This document shows, piece by piece, positions 1-8,723 of a DNA stretch of 36,596 bases. Position 1 is the stretch's first letter. The number at the start of each line of letters is the position of its first letter. The position numbers and the translations under genes are program-made. Below the pieces are notes generated by a model. It worked only from the letters and a program-made list of their open reading frames with translations. It did not search any database and had not been told where the DNA came from. Origin of the DNA: Chloroflexota bacterium. Its GTDB lineage: Bacteria > Chloroflexota > Dehalococcoidia > Lucifugimonadales > Lucifugimonadaceae. The stretch is from NCBI GenBank assembly GCA_022562515.1, contig JADFPB010000003.1:1-36596 (forward strand), given 5' to 3'.

Positions 1-2
1 TG

Positions 3-836
3 GTTGCCATCGCGTGCGGCGGTGGCGACCGGGCCGGTGACCGGACTCTGTACATCGGCGGCATACCAGACCAGGACGTCTCTCTTCTGGAGGCGCGGTT
101 CGATGGTCTTGCCGACTACCTGAGCCGTGAGACCGATCTGGACGTTCGGTATTTACCCAGCATCAATTACGCGGCGGTGGTGACCGGGTTCCGCAACGAC
201 GACATCCAGCTTGCCTGGTATGGCGGCCTCACGGGCGTGCAGGCCCGGCTCGCGGTGCCCGATGCAGAGGCGATCGCTCAGCGGCCGCGCGACGCGGAGT
301 TCCATTCCGTGTTCATCAAGCGGAAGGGGCTGGACATCGCCGGCCTGGCCGAACTGGAGGGGCGCACGTTCACGTTCGGCAGCGAGAGCAGCACTTCCGG
401 GTATCTAATGCCGCTCTTTTTTCTTGGTGAGGCTGGAGTGGATGTGGACGACCTTAAGTCGTTCAGTTTCAGCGGCTCCCACGACACGACCTGGAAGCTG
501 GTCGAGGCCGGGAGTTTCGATGCCGGCGCACTTAATGCCGCGATATGGGAGCAGCGAGCCGCTGATGGCGAGATAGACCTGGGCAAGGTGGAGGTCTTCT
601 TCACGACGCCCGCATACGTCGACTACCACTGGGTGGCCCGCGGCGACCTGGACTCCAACTACGGGGCGGGCACGACGGAGAAGTTGACGCGGGCGTTGCT
701 GGGGCTGGGCAACGACGAAGATCCGGTCGAGGCGGAAATCCTGGCGGCCTTCCAGGGCGAGGGTTTTGTTCCGACCAGAAACGAGGATTACGCGGCGATA
801 GAGCGGGTGGCGAGGGAGCTGGGGATTATTGAGTAG
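3..836 (+). CDS. phnD: Phosphate/phosphonate ABC transporter substrate-binding protein (PhnD-like lipoprotein), 5' end truncated by window
   Basis: Frame 3 is open from the window edge (VAIACGGGDRAGDRTLYIGGIPDQD...), with a lipobox-like AIAC, then LAWYGGLTGVQARLAVP and SSTSGYLMPLFFL typical of PhnD. It directly precedes phnC and phnE genes. Confidence 0.85.
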   Translation, partial: VAIACGGGDRAGDRTLYIGGIPDQDVSLLEARFDGLADYLSRETDLDVRYLPSINYAAVVTGFRNDDIQLAWYGGLTGVQARLAVPDAEAIAQRPRDAEFHSVFIKRKGLDIAGLAELEGRTFTFGSESSTSGYLMPLFFLGEAGVDVDDLKSFSFSGSHDTTWKLVEAGSFDAGALNAAIWEQRAADGEIDLGKVEVFFTTPAYVDYHWVARGDLDSNYGAGTTEKLTRALLGLGNDEDPVEAEILAAFQGEGFVPTRNEDYAAIERVARELGIIE

Positions 837-1635
837 CAATAGACTCACTGGGAGTAGCGACGGAGCCTCTCGCCCGGCCGCCCCCGCCACACTGCTGTTA
901 CGCGGCGTCGAGAAGCGTTTTGGCGATGTAGTCGCCGTGGGGTCGATTTCTCTCACGGTGCGACAAGGTGAGACGGTGGCCCTGCTTGGCCCGAGCGGCG
1001 CTGGCAAGAGCACGATGCTGCGGCTGATGGCAGGGGAGATCGAGCCGACATCGGGCGTTATCGAACTCTCAGGCCGTGAACTCGCCAATCTCGCTCCCGG
1101 CCGCGAGCTGGCGTCGCTGGTGGGCATGATCCACCAGCAGTTCGATCTCGTCCCAAATCTCTCTGCGTTGCAGAACGTGCTGGCAGGCCGGCTCGGCGAG
1201 TGGGGTTTTTTCAGGAGCCTGGTATCACTGGCCGCGCCGCTGGAGCGCGAGGTTGCGATGGCCGCTCTGCGGCGGCTGGGCGTTGAAGACCGTGCGGGTC
1301 TGCGAGCGGGACGGCTATCGGGCGGCGAGCAGCAGAGGGTGGCGATTGCCAGGGTCCTGGTGCAGGGTCCGGCGCTCATACTCGCTGACGAGCCGGTGGC
1401 GTCTCTTGACCCGGCGCGGGCGGAGGAGGTACTCGATCTTCTTGTCGGACTGGCAGAACGGGACGGCAGGACGCTGGTCGCGAGCATGCATTCCGTGGTG
1501 ATGGCGCGGCAGCGGTTCGGCCGCCTGATCGGCCTCCGCAACGGCGAGTTGAGCTTCGATCTGCCCGCGCAAGAGGTTACAGACGGGATGCTCGAGTCTC
1601 TTTACGCGCTGGAGGGACTCCGTGCTGAGACTTAG
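829..1635 (+). CDS. phnC: Phosphonate-type ABC transporter ATP-binding protein
   Basis: Walker A GPSGAGKST, signature LSGGEQQRVAIARVL, Walker B LILADEP. TTG start overlaps the phnD stop. Confidence 0.9.
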   Translation: MSSNRLTGSSDGASRPAAPATLLLRGVEKRFGDVVAVGSISLTVRQGETVALLGPSGAGKSTMLRLMAGEIEPTSGVIELSGRELANLAPGRELASLVGMIHQQFDLVPNLSALQNVLAGRLGEWGFFRSLVSLAAPLEREVAMAALRRLGVEDRAGLRAGRLSGGEQQRVAIARVLVQGPALILADEPVASLDPARAEEVLDLLVGLAERDGRTLVASMHSVVMARQRFGRLIGLRNGELSFDLPAQEVTDGMLESLYALEGLRAET

Positions 1636-2431
1636 CCGCATCACGCCCATCACATCGGTCGATAATCGCAAGTGGCTGACGCTGATCCTTGGCGGGGCGC
1701 TGGTGCTCAGCCTGCTTCAGGTGGACTGGGGGTCCAGCGCCGTGCATACGGGCGGTTTAGCCGCGGCAGGCGAAATCATCGGCTCAGCGTTCACCCCACG
1801 GGTCGATATAGGCACGCTGGGCAAGGCGTTCAGCGAAGCCTGGACGACTGTCGCGCTGGCGGTCGCGGGGCTGACGGTGGCTCTGGCGATCGGCGTGCCG
1901 ATCGGAGTATTCGCCTCGGGCGTGCTGGCGAGGGAGACGCGATTCAAGGTTCTCAACATAGGCGCGGCCAGGTTCGCGCTGGCATTTTTCAGATCGATTC
2001 ATGAGCTCGTCTGGGCCTGGATTTTCATAGTGGCGGTGGGCCTGTCGCCGATGGCCGCCGTTCTGGCCATCGGAATTCCGTACGCGGGAATTCTCGGCCG
2101 CGTTTATGCCGATCTACTGCAAGACGTGCCGGAAGCGCCGTTGCAGGCGCTGCGGAGCTCGGGGGCGTCCGAGTGGCGCGTCTTTCTCTACGGCCGGCTG
2201 CCGATGGCTACGCCGGACATTCTGAGCTACACCTACTATCGGCTGGAGTGCGGAATCCGCGCCGCCGCTGTTATGGGCTTCGTCGGACTGGGTGGCCTTG
2301 GCACGGAGATTCAACTCAGCCTGCAGGATCTCGACTACAGCAGGGCCTGGACGTTTCTCTACTTCCTGATAGCGCTCGTGGCACTCATCGATATCTGGAG
2401 CTCGATGGTGCGAAGGCGGATCGCAGCATGA
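1622..2431 (+). CDS. phnE: Phosphonate-type ABC transporter permease (first PhnE)
   Basis: Hydrophobic multi-span protein with FRSIHELVWAWIF and AAVMGFVGLGGLGTEIQLSL. Overlaps phnC. Confidence 0.88.
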   Translation: MLRLSRITPITSVDNRKWLTLILGGALVLSLLQVDWGSSAVHTGGLAAAGEIIGSAFTPRVDIGTLGKAFSEAWTTVALAVAGLTVALAIGVPIGVFASGVLARETRFKVLNIGAARFALAFFRSIHELVWAWIFIVAVGLSPMAAVLAIGIPYAGILGRVYADLLQDVPEAPLQALRSSGASEWRVFLYGRLPMATPDILSYTYYRLECGIRAAAVMGFVGLGGLGTEIQLSLQDLDYSRAWTFLYFLIALVALIDIWSSMVRRRIAA

Positions 2432-3330
2432 TTCGGACCACCAGAGCCTCTGGCGGGCCTGGCAAGGCGTCTGGATGGCGACTCGCTCAGCACCTGGCAC
2501 GCATCAGCTTCGTACGGGCATCGGCATTGCTGGTGGTTGCGCTGGTGGTCCTGTCGTGGCTGTACATTGCGGCGGAGGACCGGGGTCAGGGTGCGGCCTT
2601 CTTCTCTGTCGAGGCAGCCGGGCGGGCGTGGGATTTCCTGTGGGGCGATCTGCTGGGCGCCGGGTCCGATGGCAGGCCGGCATTTCTCAAGGCGTCAGAG
2701 TGGCGCGCCATGGTTCCGCTTGCCAGGGACACGCTGGCGATGAGCGTGCTCGGCATCGGTTTCGCGGGGCTGGTGGCGTTGGCTACATTCGTGTTTGGCG
2801 CGCGCAACGTGATGACAGGCGAGCTGGCGCCGTACGGCGGCGTGGGATGGAAGCTGGCTTTCCTTGTTGCGCGCGGATTTTTCATCGTGGCCCGCGGGGT
2901 GCCGGAGCTGATCTGGGCGTTTCTGATCATTTTCATCTTCTCGCCCGGCATCTTGCCCGGCGCAATCGCGCTGGCCATTCACAACTCGGGCATCCTCGGC
3001 AAACTCGCGTCGGAGACGGTTGAGGGACTTGATCCGAGGCCGATCAGATCGCTGCAGGGGGCCGGGGCGGGCCAGTTCCAGGTGCTCTTCTACGGTGTCC
3101 TGCCACAGGCGCTTCCGAAACTCCTCACTTTTCTCCTGTACCGTTGGGAGGTAATCATTCGTACAACTATTGTTGTCGGATTTGTCGCAGCCGGCGGCCT
3201 TGGGCAGGAATTCCGGTTGAGCATGAGCCACTTCCAGTACACGACGGTTACGCTGATTCTGATCTGGTATCTGGGGCTGGTAGTGTTCGTGGACCTGGTT
3301 GCGGTCGGCCTGCGCCGACTGGCTCGCTAG
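2428..3330 (+). CDS. phnE: Phosphonate-type ABC transporter permease (second PhnE)
   Basis: ATGA overlap with the upstream permease (ATG at 2428). ARGVPELIWAFLIIF and TTIVVGFVAAGGLGQEFRLSM match the PhnE family. The longer ORF start at 2173 is inside phnE1 and rejected. Confidence 0.87.
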   Translation: MIRTTRASGGPGKASGWRLAQHLARISFVRASALLVVALVVLSWLYIAAEDRGQGAAFFSVEAAGRAWDFLWGDLLGAGSDGRPAFLKASEWRAMVPLARDTLAMSVLGIGFAGLVALATFVFGARNVMTGELAPYGGVGWKLAFLVARGFFIVARGVPELIWAFLIIFIFSPGILPGAIALAIHNSGILGKLASETVEGLDPRPIRSLQGAGAGQFQVLFYGVLPQALPKLLTFLLYRWEVIIRTTIVVGFVAAGGLGQEFRLSMSHFQYTTVTLILIWYLGLVVFVDLVAVGLRRLAR

Positions 3331-3378
3331 GCTAAGCACCGGGAGTACCCAGGGGCATCGGAGGGAACAGGTTTTTGA

Positions 3379-5343
3379 TTGGTGGGTAGTTTGACCGAAG
3401 TAGAGCTGATTGAGAGAAGTGTTCTTTTCGGCAATCCGGAGCGGACCTTTGTTCGGATCAGTCCGGACGGCAGGCATTTGAGTTTTCTGGCGCCTGACGA
3501 GGGGTTTCTGAACGTCTGGGTGGCGCCGATCTCGAATCCGGCGTCGGCGAAGGCCGTCACCAGTGATCGGGTCCGGGGAATCCGGATCTACACATGGGCG
3601 AACAACAGCGAGTACGTGATCTACATGCAGGACACGGGTGGAGACGAGAACTGGAGCGTCTTTGCAGTCGAGTTGGCTACGAACGAGGTCGCCAATCTGA
3701 CGCCGTTCAAGGATGTGGCGGCGCACATCGCCGGTTCCAGCGATCGGCATCCCGACGAGATTCTTCTGAGCATCAACGACCGCGATCCCCGGTATCACGA
3801 TATCTATCGAGTAAACGTCCGAACCGGCGAGCGCGAGTTGATCGCGGAGAACACGGGCGGTTTTTCCGGTTACGTGACCGATCAGGATCTTAAGATTCGG
3901 CTTGCGGAGCGGATGACCGAGGACGGCGGGAGCGAGATCCTGGCGCCCAACGGCGATGGCTGGGAGAAGATAATCACCATCTCCCCTGACGATAGCCTGA
4001 CGACGGGCGTCCACGGCTTCGACGGTTCCGGCCGCGTGATTTACCTCTCCGACAGTCGCGATCGCAACACGGGCGCTCTGACCAGCCTTGATCTCGAGAC
4101 GGGTGAACTGACGGTGCTGGCAGAGGACTCCAGGGCGGACGTAAGCGACGTGATGATTCACCCGATTAATCGAACGCCCGAGGCGGTCGCATTCACCTAC
4201 GAACGAAAAAAATGGGTGATCCTGGATGAGTCAGTGCGCGGAGACCTGGACTATCTGGCCTCTGTAGCTGACGGCGAGGTCGAGGTCGTCAGCCGGACGC
4301 ACGCGGACGATATCTGGGTGGTCGCCTATCTACTGGACGATGGCCCGGTGGCCTACTACCTGTACGACCGTGCGGCCCGGAAGGCGAGCTTCCTGTTTTC
4401 GAGCCGTCCGGAGCTTGAATCGCTGCCGCTGGTCAAGATGCACCCGGTGATTGTGACGGCACGTGACGGTCTCGAGATGGTCTGCTATCTGAGTCTTCCT
4501 CCCGGCTCGAATCCGGACGATGGCGACCGGCCGGAATCGCCTGTGCCGATGGTGCTGTACGTACATGGCGGCCCGTGGGCGCGCGATAGCTGGGGCTACG
4601 ACCCTTATCACCAGCTCCTGGCGAATCGCGGGTATGCGGTGCTCAGCGTGAACTACCGGACCTCAACGGGGTTCGGGAAAGACTTTGCCAACGCGGGCCG
4701 CCTGGAGTGGGGCGGCAAGATGCAGGATGACCTGACTGACGCCGTGGAGTGGGCGGTAGCTGAGGGTATCGCCATCCGGGACAGGGTGGCGATCATGGGT
4801 GGAAGTTACGGCGGCTACGCCACTCTGGCGGGCCTGACCATGACGCCCGATCTGTACGCCTGCGGGGTCGACATTGTCGGCCCTTCCAATCTGATCACGT
4901 TGCTGGAGACAGTACCGCCGTACTGGACGCCCATCATCGAGGTTTTCACAACCCGTATGGGTGACCACCGAACGGAGGAGGGCCGTGAATTGCTGAAGAG
5001 CCGCTCGCCGTTGACTTATGTCGACCGGATTCGCAGGCCGCTCTTGATCGGCCAGGGCGCGAACGACCCACGGGTGAAGCAGTCGGAGTCGGACCAGATC
5101 ATCGAGGCGATGACGTCGCGCGGAATCCCGGTTACTTACGTCCTGTATCCAGATGAGGGGCACGGTTTTGCCCGGCCTGAAAACCGGCTGGCATTTAGCG
5201 CCGTGACAGAGGCGTTTCTTGCGGAGTTCCTGGGAGGAAGAAAGCAGCCGGTGGGCGACGATTTCGCGGGATCCAGCATTACTGTCCCGGTTGGCGCCGG
5301 ACAGTTCGAAGATGTTTCAGGCTCGCTGGACGAGACCGGCTAG
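3379..5343 (+). CDS. S9 family peptidase (prolyl oligopeptidase/acylaminoacyl-peptidase-like)
   Basis: N-terminal beta-propeller-like repeats; catalytic Ser in IMGGSYGGYATLAG, Asp in GANDPRV, His in DEGHGF; VLYVHGGPWARDSW. Confidence 0.92.
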   Translation: MVGSLTEVELIERSVLFGNPERTFVRISPDGRHLSFLAPDEGFLNVWVAPISNPASAKAVTSDRVRGIRIYTWANNSEYVIYMQDTGGDENWSVFAVELATNEVANLTPFKDVAAHIAGSSDRHPDEILLSINDRDPRYHDIYRVNVRTGERELIAENTGGFSGYVTDQDLKIRLAERMTEDGGSEILAPNGDGWEKIITISPDDSLTTGVHGFDGSGRVIYLSDSRDRNTGALTSLDLETGELTVLAEDSRADVSDVMIHPINRTPEAVAFTYERKKWVILDESVRGDLDYLASVADGEVEVVSRTHADDIWVVAYLLDDGPVAYYLYDRAARKASFLFSSRPELESLPLVKMHPVIVTARDGLEMVCYLSLPPGSNPDDGDRPESPVPMVLYVHGGPWARDSWGYDPYHQLLANRGYAVLSVNYRTSTGFGKDFANAGRLEWGGKMQDDLTDAVEWAVAEGIAIRDRVAIMGGSYGGYATLAGLTMTPDLYACGVDIVGPSNLITLLETVPPYWTPIIEVFTTRMGDHRTEEGRELLKSRSPLTYVDRIRRPLLIGQGANDPRVKQSESDQIIEAMTSRGIPVTYVLYPDEGHGFARPENRLAFSAVTEAFLAEFLGGRKQPVGDDFAGSSITVPVGAGQFEDVSGSLDETG

Positions 5344-5384
5344 CCGCAGGCCGGGGGGCCTCGAGCGAAGTACGGGGTCTGGCG

Positions 5385-5771
5385 CTAGCTGGCGACGCGA
5401 AGTTCCTGCGCCTGCAGGACCCATCCGACGCGCAACTCAACTTCGCCGTCTTCCCAGGGTTTGTTGATGTAGTCCCTTGCGCCGAGTGCACGCGCTCTGG
5501 AGAGGTCTTCAGTTCGTCCCTTGGCGGTAACCATGATGACCGGGATGTCACGTGTTTGCTCATCCGCGATGATCTCTTTGAGCGTTTCGAACCCATCTTT
5601 TACGGGCATCGCGACGTCAAGAAGTACAAGATCCGGTGGATCGGTTTGAAGAGCCCCGAGGACCTCAGTTCCGTCCGAAAGTTCTTTGATCTCGTACCCT
5701 GCGTCTTCGAGGATCGTCCGCAGCGCCAGGCGAATGTCTTCGCTGTCGTCGACGATCAGCACGTGCGACAT
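5385..5771 (-). CDS. Single-domain response regulator (CheY-like receiver)
   Basis: MSHVLIVDDSEDIRLALR, phospho-Asp in LVLLDVAMP, TAKG, KPW. Confidence 0.92.
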   Translation of the reverse strand: MSHVLIVDDSEDIRLALRTILEDAGYEIKELSDGTEVLGALQTDPPDLVLLDVAMPVKDGFETLKEIIADEQTRDIPVIMVTAKGRTEDLSRARALGARDYINKPWEDGEVELRVGWVLQAQELRVAS

Positions 5772-6063
5772 GTACTCCCCCCAGAGAAGCCGGCCGCTGT
5801 TCGTCCCGCCAGCTTCACGAAGGTCCGCCGGATATCTGGCGGACCACCCCCGGCGCCCCGTGCATATCCGTGCGTTTTTGGGAATCGTGCTCCCCGGCCG
5901 CCGCGATTTCGATCCCCCATCAAAAACGAACGGACGCCAAACGCTGATACTGTGGGTACCGTGTACCCCAATTTCGCGCCGGGGGAATATGGGCGTCTTG
6001 TGTGCTAACCAGCAGTCGCGTACCGGCCCGCCGCAGTTTCGGGGTGGCCTGTAGGAGAGAACC

Positions 6064-6082
6064 GATCCGCCTGATGCGGATC
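6064..6082 (-). terminator. Inverted repeat downstream of the methyltransferase gene, possible terminator
   Basis: GATCCGC-CTGAT-GCGGATC, perfect 7-bp stem, 33 bp past the stop of the minus-strand gene ending at 6115; pyrimidine-rich tract follows on the minus strand. Confidence 0.5.
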
Positions 6083-6114
6083 AGAAGTGTGGTTGCGATA
6101 TGGTTGAGCTGGGC

Positions 6115-6939
6115 TCAGGAGCGGGTCGCGACCATGCTCATCCAGTTGCGATTGACGTGGTCAATGCCCATGTTTTTGTAGGTCTGGCGCGCACCTTCCT
6201 GAAGTGACGCGCTCGCCTCTTCGAGGGGGACGCCGGGCAGGGTGCCCTCGATGAAATCACTGAACGTGCTGATGTGGGTCCAGCCTTCCAGCGGTACCTG
6301 CACCTTCATGATCTCCTGGAGCTTGACCTTGAAACCCTGGCTTTCAACAAGTTCCTTGTACTCTTTCGCCGTAAGGTGTTGCCGGGACTGGACTTTTTCG
6401 CTCTTGACCGGGCTCAGGCCGTATTCCTTCTTGAGAATCCGGATGGAGCGCATCATCCACTTGCGATAGAACTCCAGGCTTTCCGGGGGATGAGAGCCCT
6501 CGAAGAACGAGCTGTTGAACGCCAGTATCCCTCCGGGCCGTAGGCTGGAGTTGATCTGCTTGAGCAGGGCCGACTTGTCCGGGACGTAGTGGATGGAGTT
6601 GCAGTAGACGATTGCATCCACTTTCTCCTTCACTTTGTCCTGGAGGTTGGATACGTCTCCCTGGATGAAATTGACGGCGGCCTCTTTGCGGTCGCCTATA
6701 TTCGCAATCGCCTCTTTTATGGCGGCTGCCGAATGGTCGATGGCGTATATGCATGACTGGTGGGCGGCCTGGATGCGGTCAAGGATCAGCCGGGTCACTG
6801 CGCCGGTGCCGCAGCCAAGGTCAACTATGCGCTTCTGGTCGCGAATCTCCGCTATATCCAACAGGCGCGAGTTGATTACGCGGTAAAAATCCAGGTTGGC
6901 GAACCTGTTGAAGGTGAAGTCGTCGTTTTTTTGGCTCAT
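6115..6939 (-). CDS. Class I SAM-dependent methyltransferase
   Basis: Motif I IVDLGCGTGAVTR, acidic motif II YAIDHS, post-I FIQGDVSNL, LRPGGILAF. Start placed at MSQKNDDF rather than the longer ORF start at 7047. Confidence 0.85.
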   Translation of the reverse strand: MSQKNDDFTFNRFANLDFYRVINSRLLDIAEIRDQKRIVDLGCGTGAVTRLILDRIQAAHQSCIYAIDHSAAAIKEAIANIGDRKEAAVNFIQGDVSNLQDKVKEKVDAIVYCNSIHYVPDKSALLKQINSSLRPGGILAFNSSFFEGSHPPESLEFYRKWMMRSIRILKKEYGLSPVKSEKVQSRQHLTAKEYKELVESQGFKVKLQEIMKVQVPLEGWTHISTFSDFIEGTLPGVPLEEASASLQEGARQTYKNMGIDHVNRNWMSMVATRS

Positions 6940-7169
6940 TTGGCCGCTCCGTACGATGACGGCAACCCTGGGAGTAGCGGGGCCAGCTTCAATGTTTGTT
7001 GCCCATTGTAGATGGGTTTGCCCACTGCCGATGGTCGGTAACCACAAGTAAAATGAGGCCTCTCATGGTCGTAGTCGGGGTCCCCTCAAACCGTTCAAAT
7101 CTTATCATGGTTCCGAGGGGTGAAACCCGGTATAGGACCCGTTAGCCGCAACTGTCAAAGAGAAAGCTC

Positions 7170-7958
7170 TTGAAACTCGTCTCGAGGCATCCGGGCAAAA
7201 GTGCTCTGCTGCAGGCAACGGCTTTTCTGCTTTTGCTCCTGGGCGCGGGTTGTGGCGGGGGCGGAGGGCTGACTGTTTCCGCGGCGGCGTCCCTGGGCGA
7301 CGTTATGGAAGAGATAGCAACTGAGTTTGAGCGGCTAGAGGGGGTAGATGTCGATCTCAATCTTGGCGGTTCCAATGTTCTCGCGAGGCAGGTAGAACTG
7401 GGCGCACCGGTAGACCTGGTGGTCCTGGCCGGACCGGAACCGCTCGAAGACCTCATCAACAGGGGATATGTCTCCCGCGATGGCGTCGCCGAGATCCTTG
7501 AGAATCGCCTCGTGGTCGTTGCAAAGGATGGTAAAGCGTCTCCCCTGGCCGATCTCGCCAGCCTGGCGAGCGATTACAAGGGCCGAATTTCCATGGCCGA
7601 CCCGCGACTTGCTCCGGCCGGGGTGTACGCGGAGGCCGCGCTGCAGGCTGCCGGCGTCGCCGCAGATCTGGAAGGCCGTATCATCCCAGCACTGGACGTT
7701 CGCGCTGCTGTGGTCGCGGTCGAGAGCGGCAACGCCGAGTTCGGAATCGTCTATTCGACAGACGCGCTTGCATTCGACGGCATAGCCGTAGTCCTGGTGG
7801 TTCCGGCCGATCTCCATCCTCCCATCATCTATCCGGCCGCAGTGATTGCCGGTAGCGATGCGGAGCAGCTTGCGCAGCGGTTCCTGCTTTTCCTGCAGGG
7901 CGATTTCGCGAGTTCGGTATTCGGGTCTCACGGCTTCGTTACTGCTGGCGGGCGGTAG
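7170..7958 (+). CDS. modA: Molybdate ABC transporter substrate-binding protein
   Basis: Lipoprotein-like N-terminus (LLLGAGCGGGG), LTVSAAASLGDVMEEIATEFE, VELGAPVDLVVLAGPEPL; followed by modB and modC. Confidence 0.92.
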   Translation: MKLVSRHPGKSALLQATAFLLLLLGAGCGGGGGLTVSAAASLGDVMEEIATEFERLEGVDVDLNLGGSNVLARQVELGAPVDLVVLAGPEPLEDLINRGYVSRDGVAEILENRLVVVAKDGKASPLADLASLASDYKGRISMADPRLAPAGVYAEAALQAAGVAADLEGRIIPALDVRAAVVAVESGNAEFGIVYSTDALAFDGIAVVLVVPADLHPPIIYPAAVIAGSDAEQLAQRFLLFLQGDFASSVFGSHGFVTAGGR

Positions 7959-7969
7959 ACTTCCCGGCA

Positions 7970-8674
7970 ATGGCGTCCGATATCTCGATAATCCTCCTTT
8001 CGCTGCGGGTCGCGTTGGTGGCGACGGCTATCACCCTTCCCCTGGCGATGGCCATCGCGTGGCTGCTCGTCCGCAGGAATCCGCGGGGAAGAATCGTCAT
8101 TGAGGTCCTGGTCTCAATGCCGCTGGCGCTCCCGCCGGTGGTCATAGGATTCGGCCTTTTGTGGATGTTCAGCCCGACGGGCTTCCTCGGCGAGGCGATC
8201 GACGGAATTTTTGGCCGCGATGTGGTGTTCACATGGGTGGCGGGCTCGCTTGCCGCCGCAATCGTCTCGTTTCCCCTTGTCGTGCGCACGTTTATCGTGG
8301 CTCTTGAGGGAGTGGACACCCGTCTTGAGGCGGCCGCAAGGAGCCTGGGCGCGGGCCCCTGGCGAACGTTTTATACCGTGACTATTCCGCTTGCCTACCG
8401 CGGCCTCATTGCCGGAAGCCTGCTGGGCTTCGTGCGGGCGCTGTCCGAGTTTGGCGCGACTATCGTGGTGGCGGGCAACATCCCCGGCCAGACGCAGACC
8501 CTGCCGCTTGGCATTTTCACAAGGTTGCAGGCCGGAGACGATGGTCTTGCGATCAGGCTGATCGTCATATCCGTGGTTCTCGCAGCGGCATCACTGTTGG
8601 TACACAACTACCTTCTGTCACGGGCGCGAACGGGCGAGCGGGGCCGGAATTCTGCTCGGCTGGGCGCGATATGA
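7970..8674 (+). CDS. modB: Molybdate ABC transporter permease
   Basis: SMPLALPPVVIGFGLL, EAAARSLGAGPWRTFYTVTIPLAYRGLIAG, RALSEFGATIVVAGNIPGQTQTLPL. Confidence 0.93.
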   Translation: MASDISIILLSLRVALVATAITLPLAMAIAWLLVRRNPRGRIVIEVLVSMPLALPPVVIGFGLLWMFSPTGFLGEAIDGIFGRDVVFTWVAGSLAAAIVSFPLVVRTFIVALEGVDTRLEAAARSLGAGPWRTFYTVTIPLAYRGLIAGSLLGFVRALSEFGATIVVAGNIPGQTQTLPLGIFTRLQAGDDGLAIRLIVISVVLAAASLLVHNYLLSRARTGERGRNSARLGAI

Positions 8675-8723
8675 GTCCGGCGCGGTTCGGACCGGACCGA
8701 ATGCGTGGGCAGGGGCCTGACTG

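Noticed and set aside
405-1541. 378-aa minus-strand ORF
   Set aside because: Antisense to phnD/phnC; Arg/Ser/Pro-rich with no recognisable domain.
2173-2427. Extended N-terminus of the second PhnE ORF
   Set aside because: Lies within phnE1 in another frame; ATG at 2428 with ATGA overlap is the more credible start.
2695-4161. 488-aa minus-strand ORF
   Set aside because: Antisense to phnE2 and the S9 peptidase, both with strong family motifs; composition typical of a high-GC shadow ORF.
5340-5395. GC-rich repeats (GCTAGC, GGCCGGGGGGCC) between convergent S9 peptidase and receiver genes
   Set aside because: No stem with a T tract convincing enough to call a terminator.
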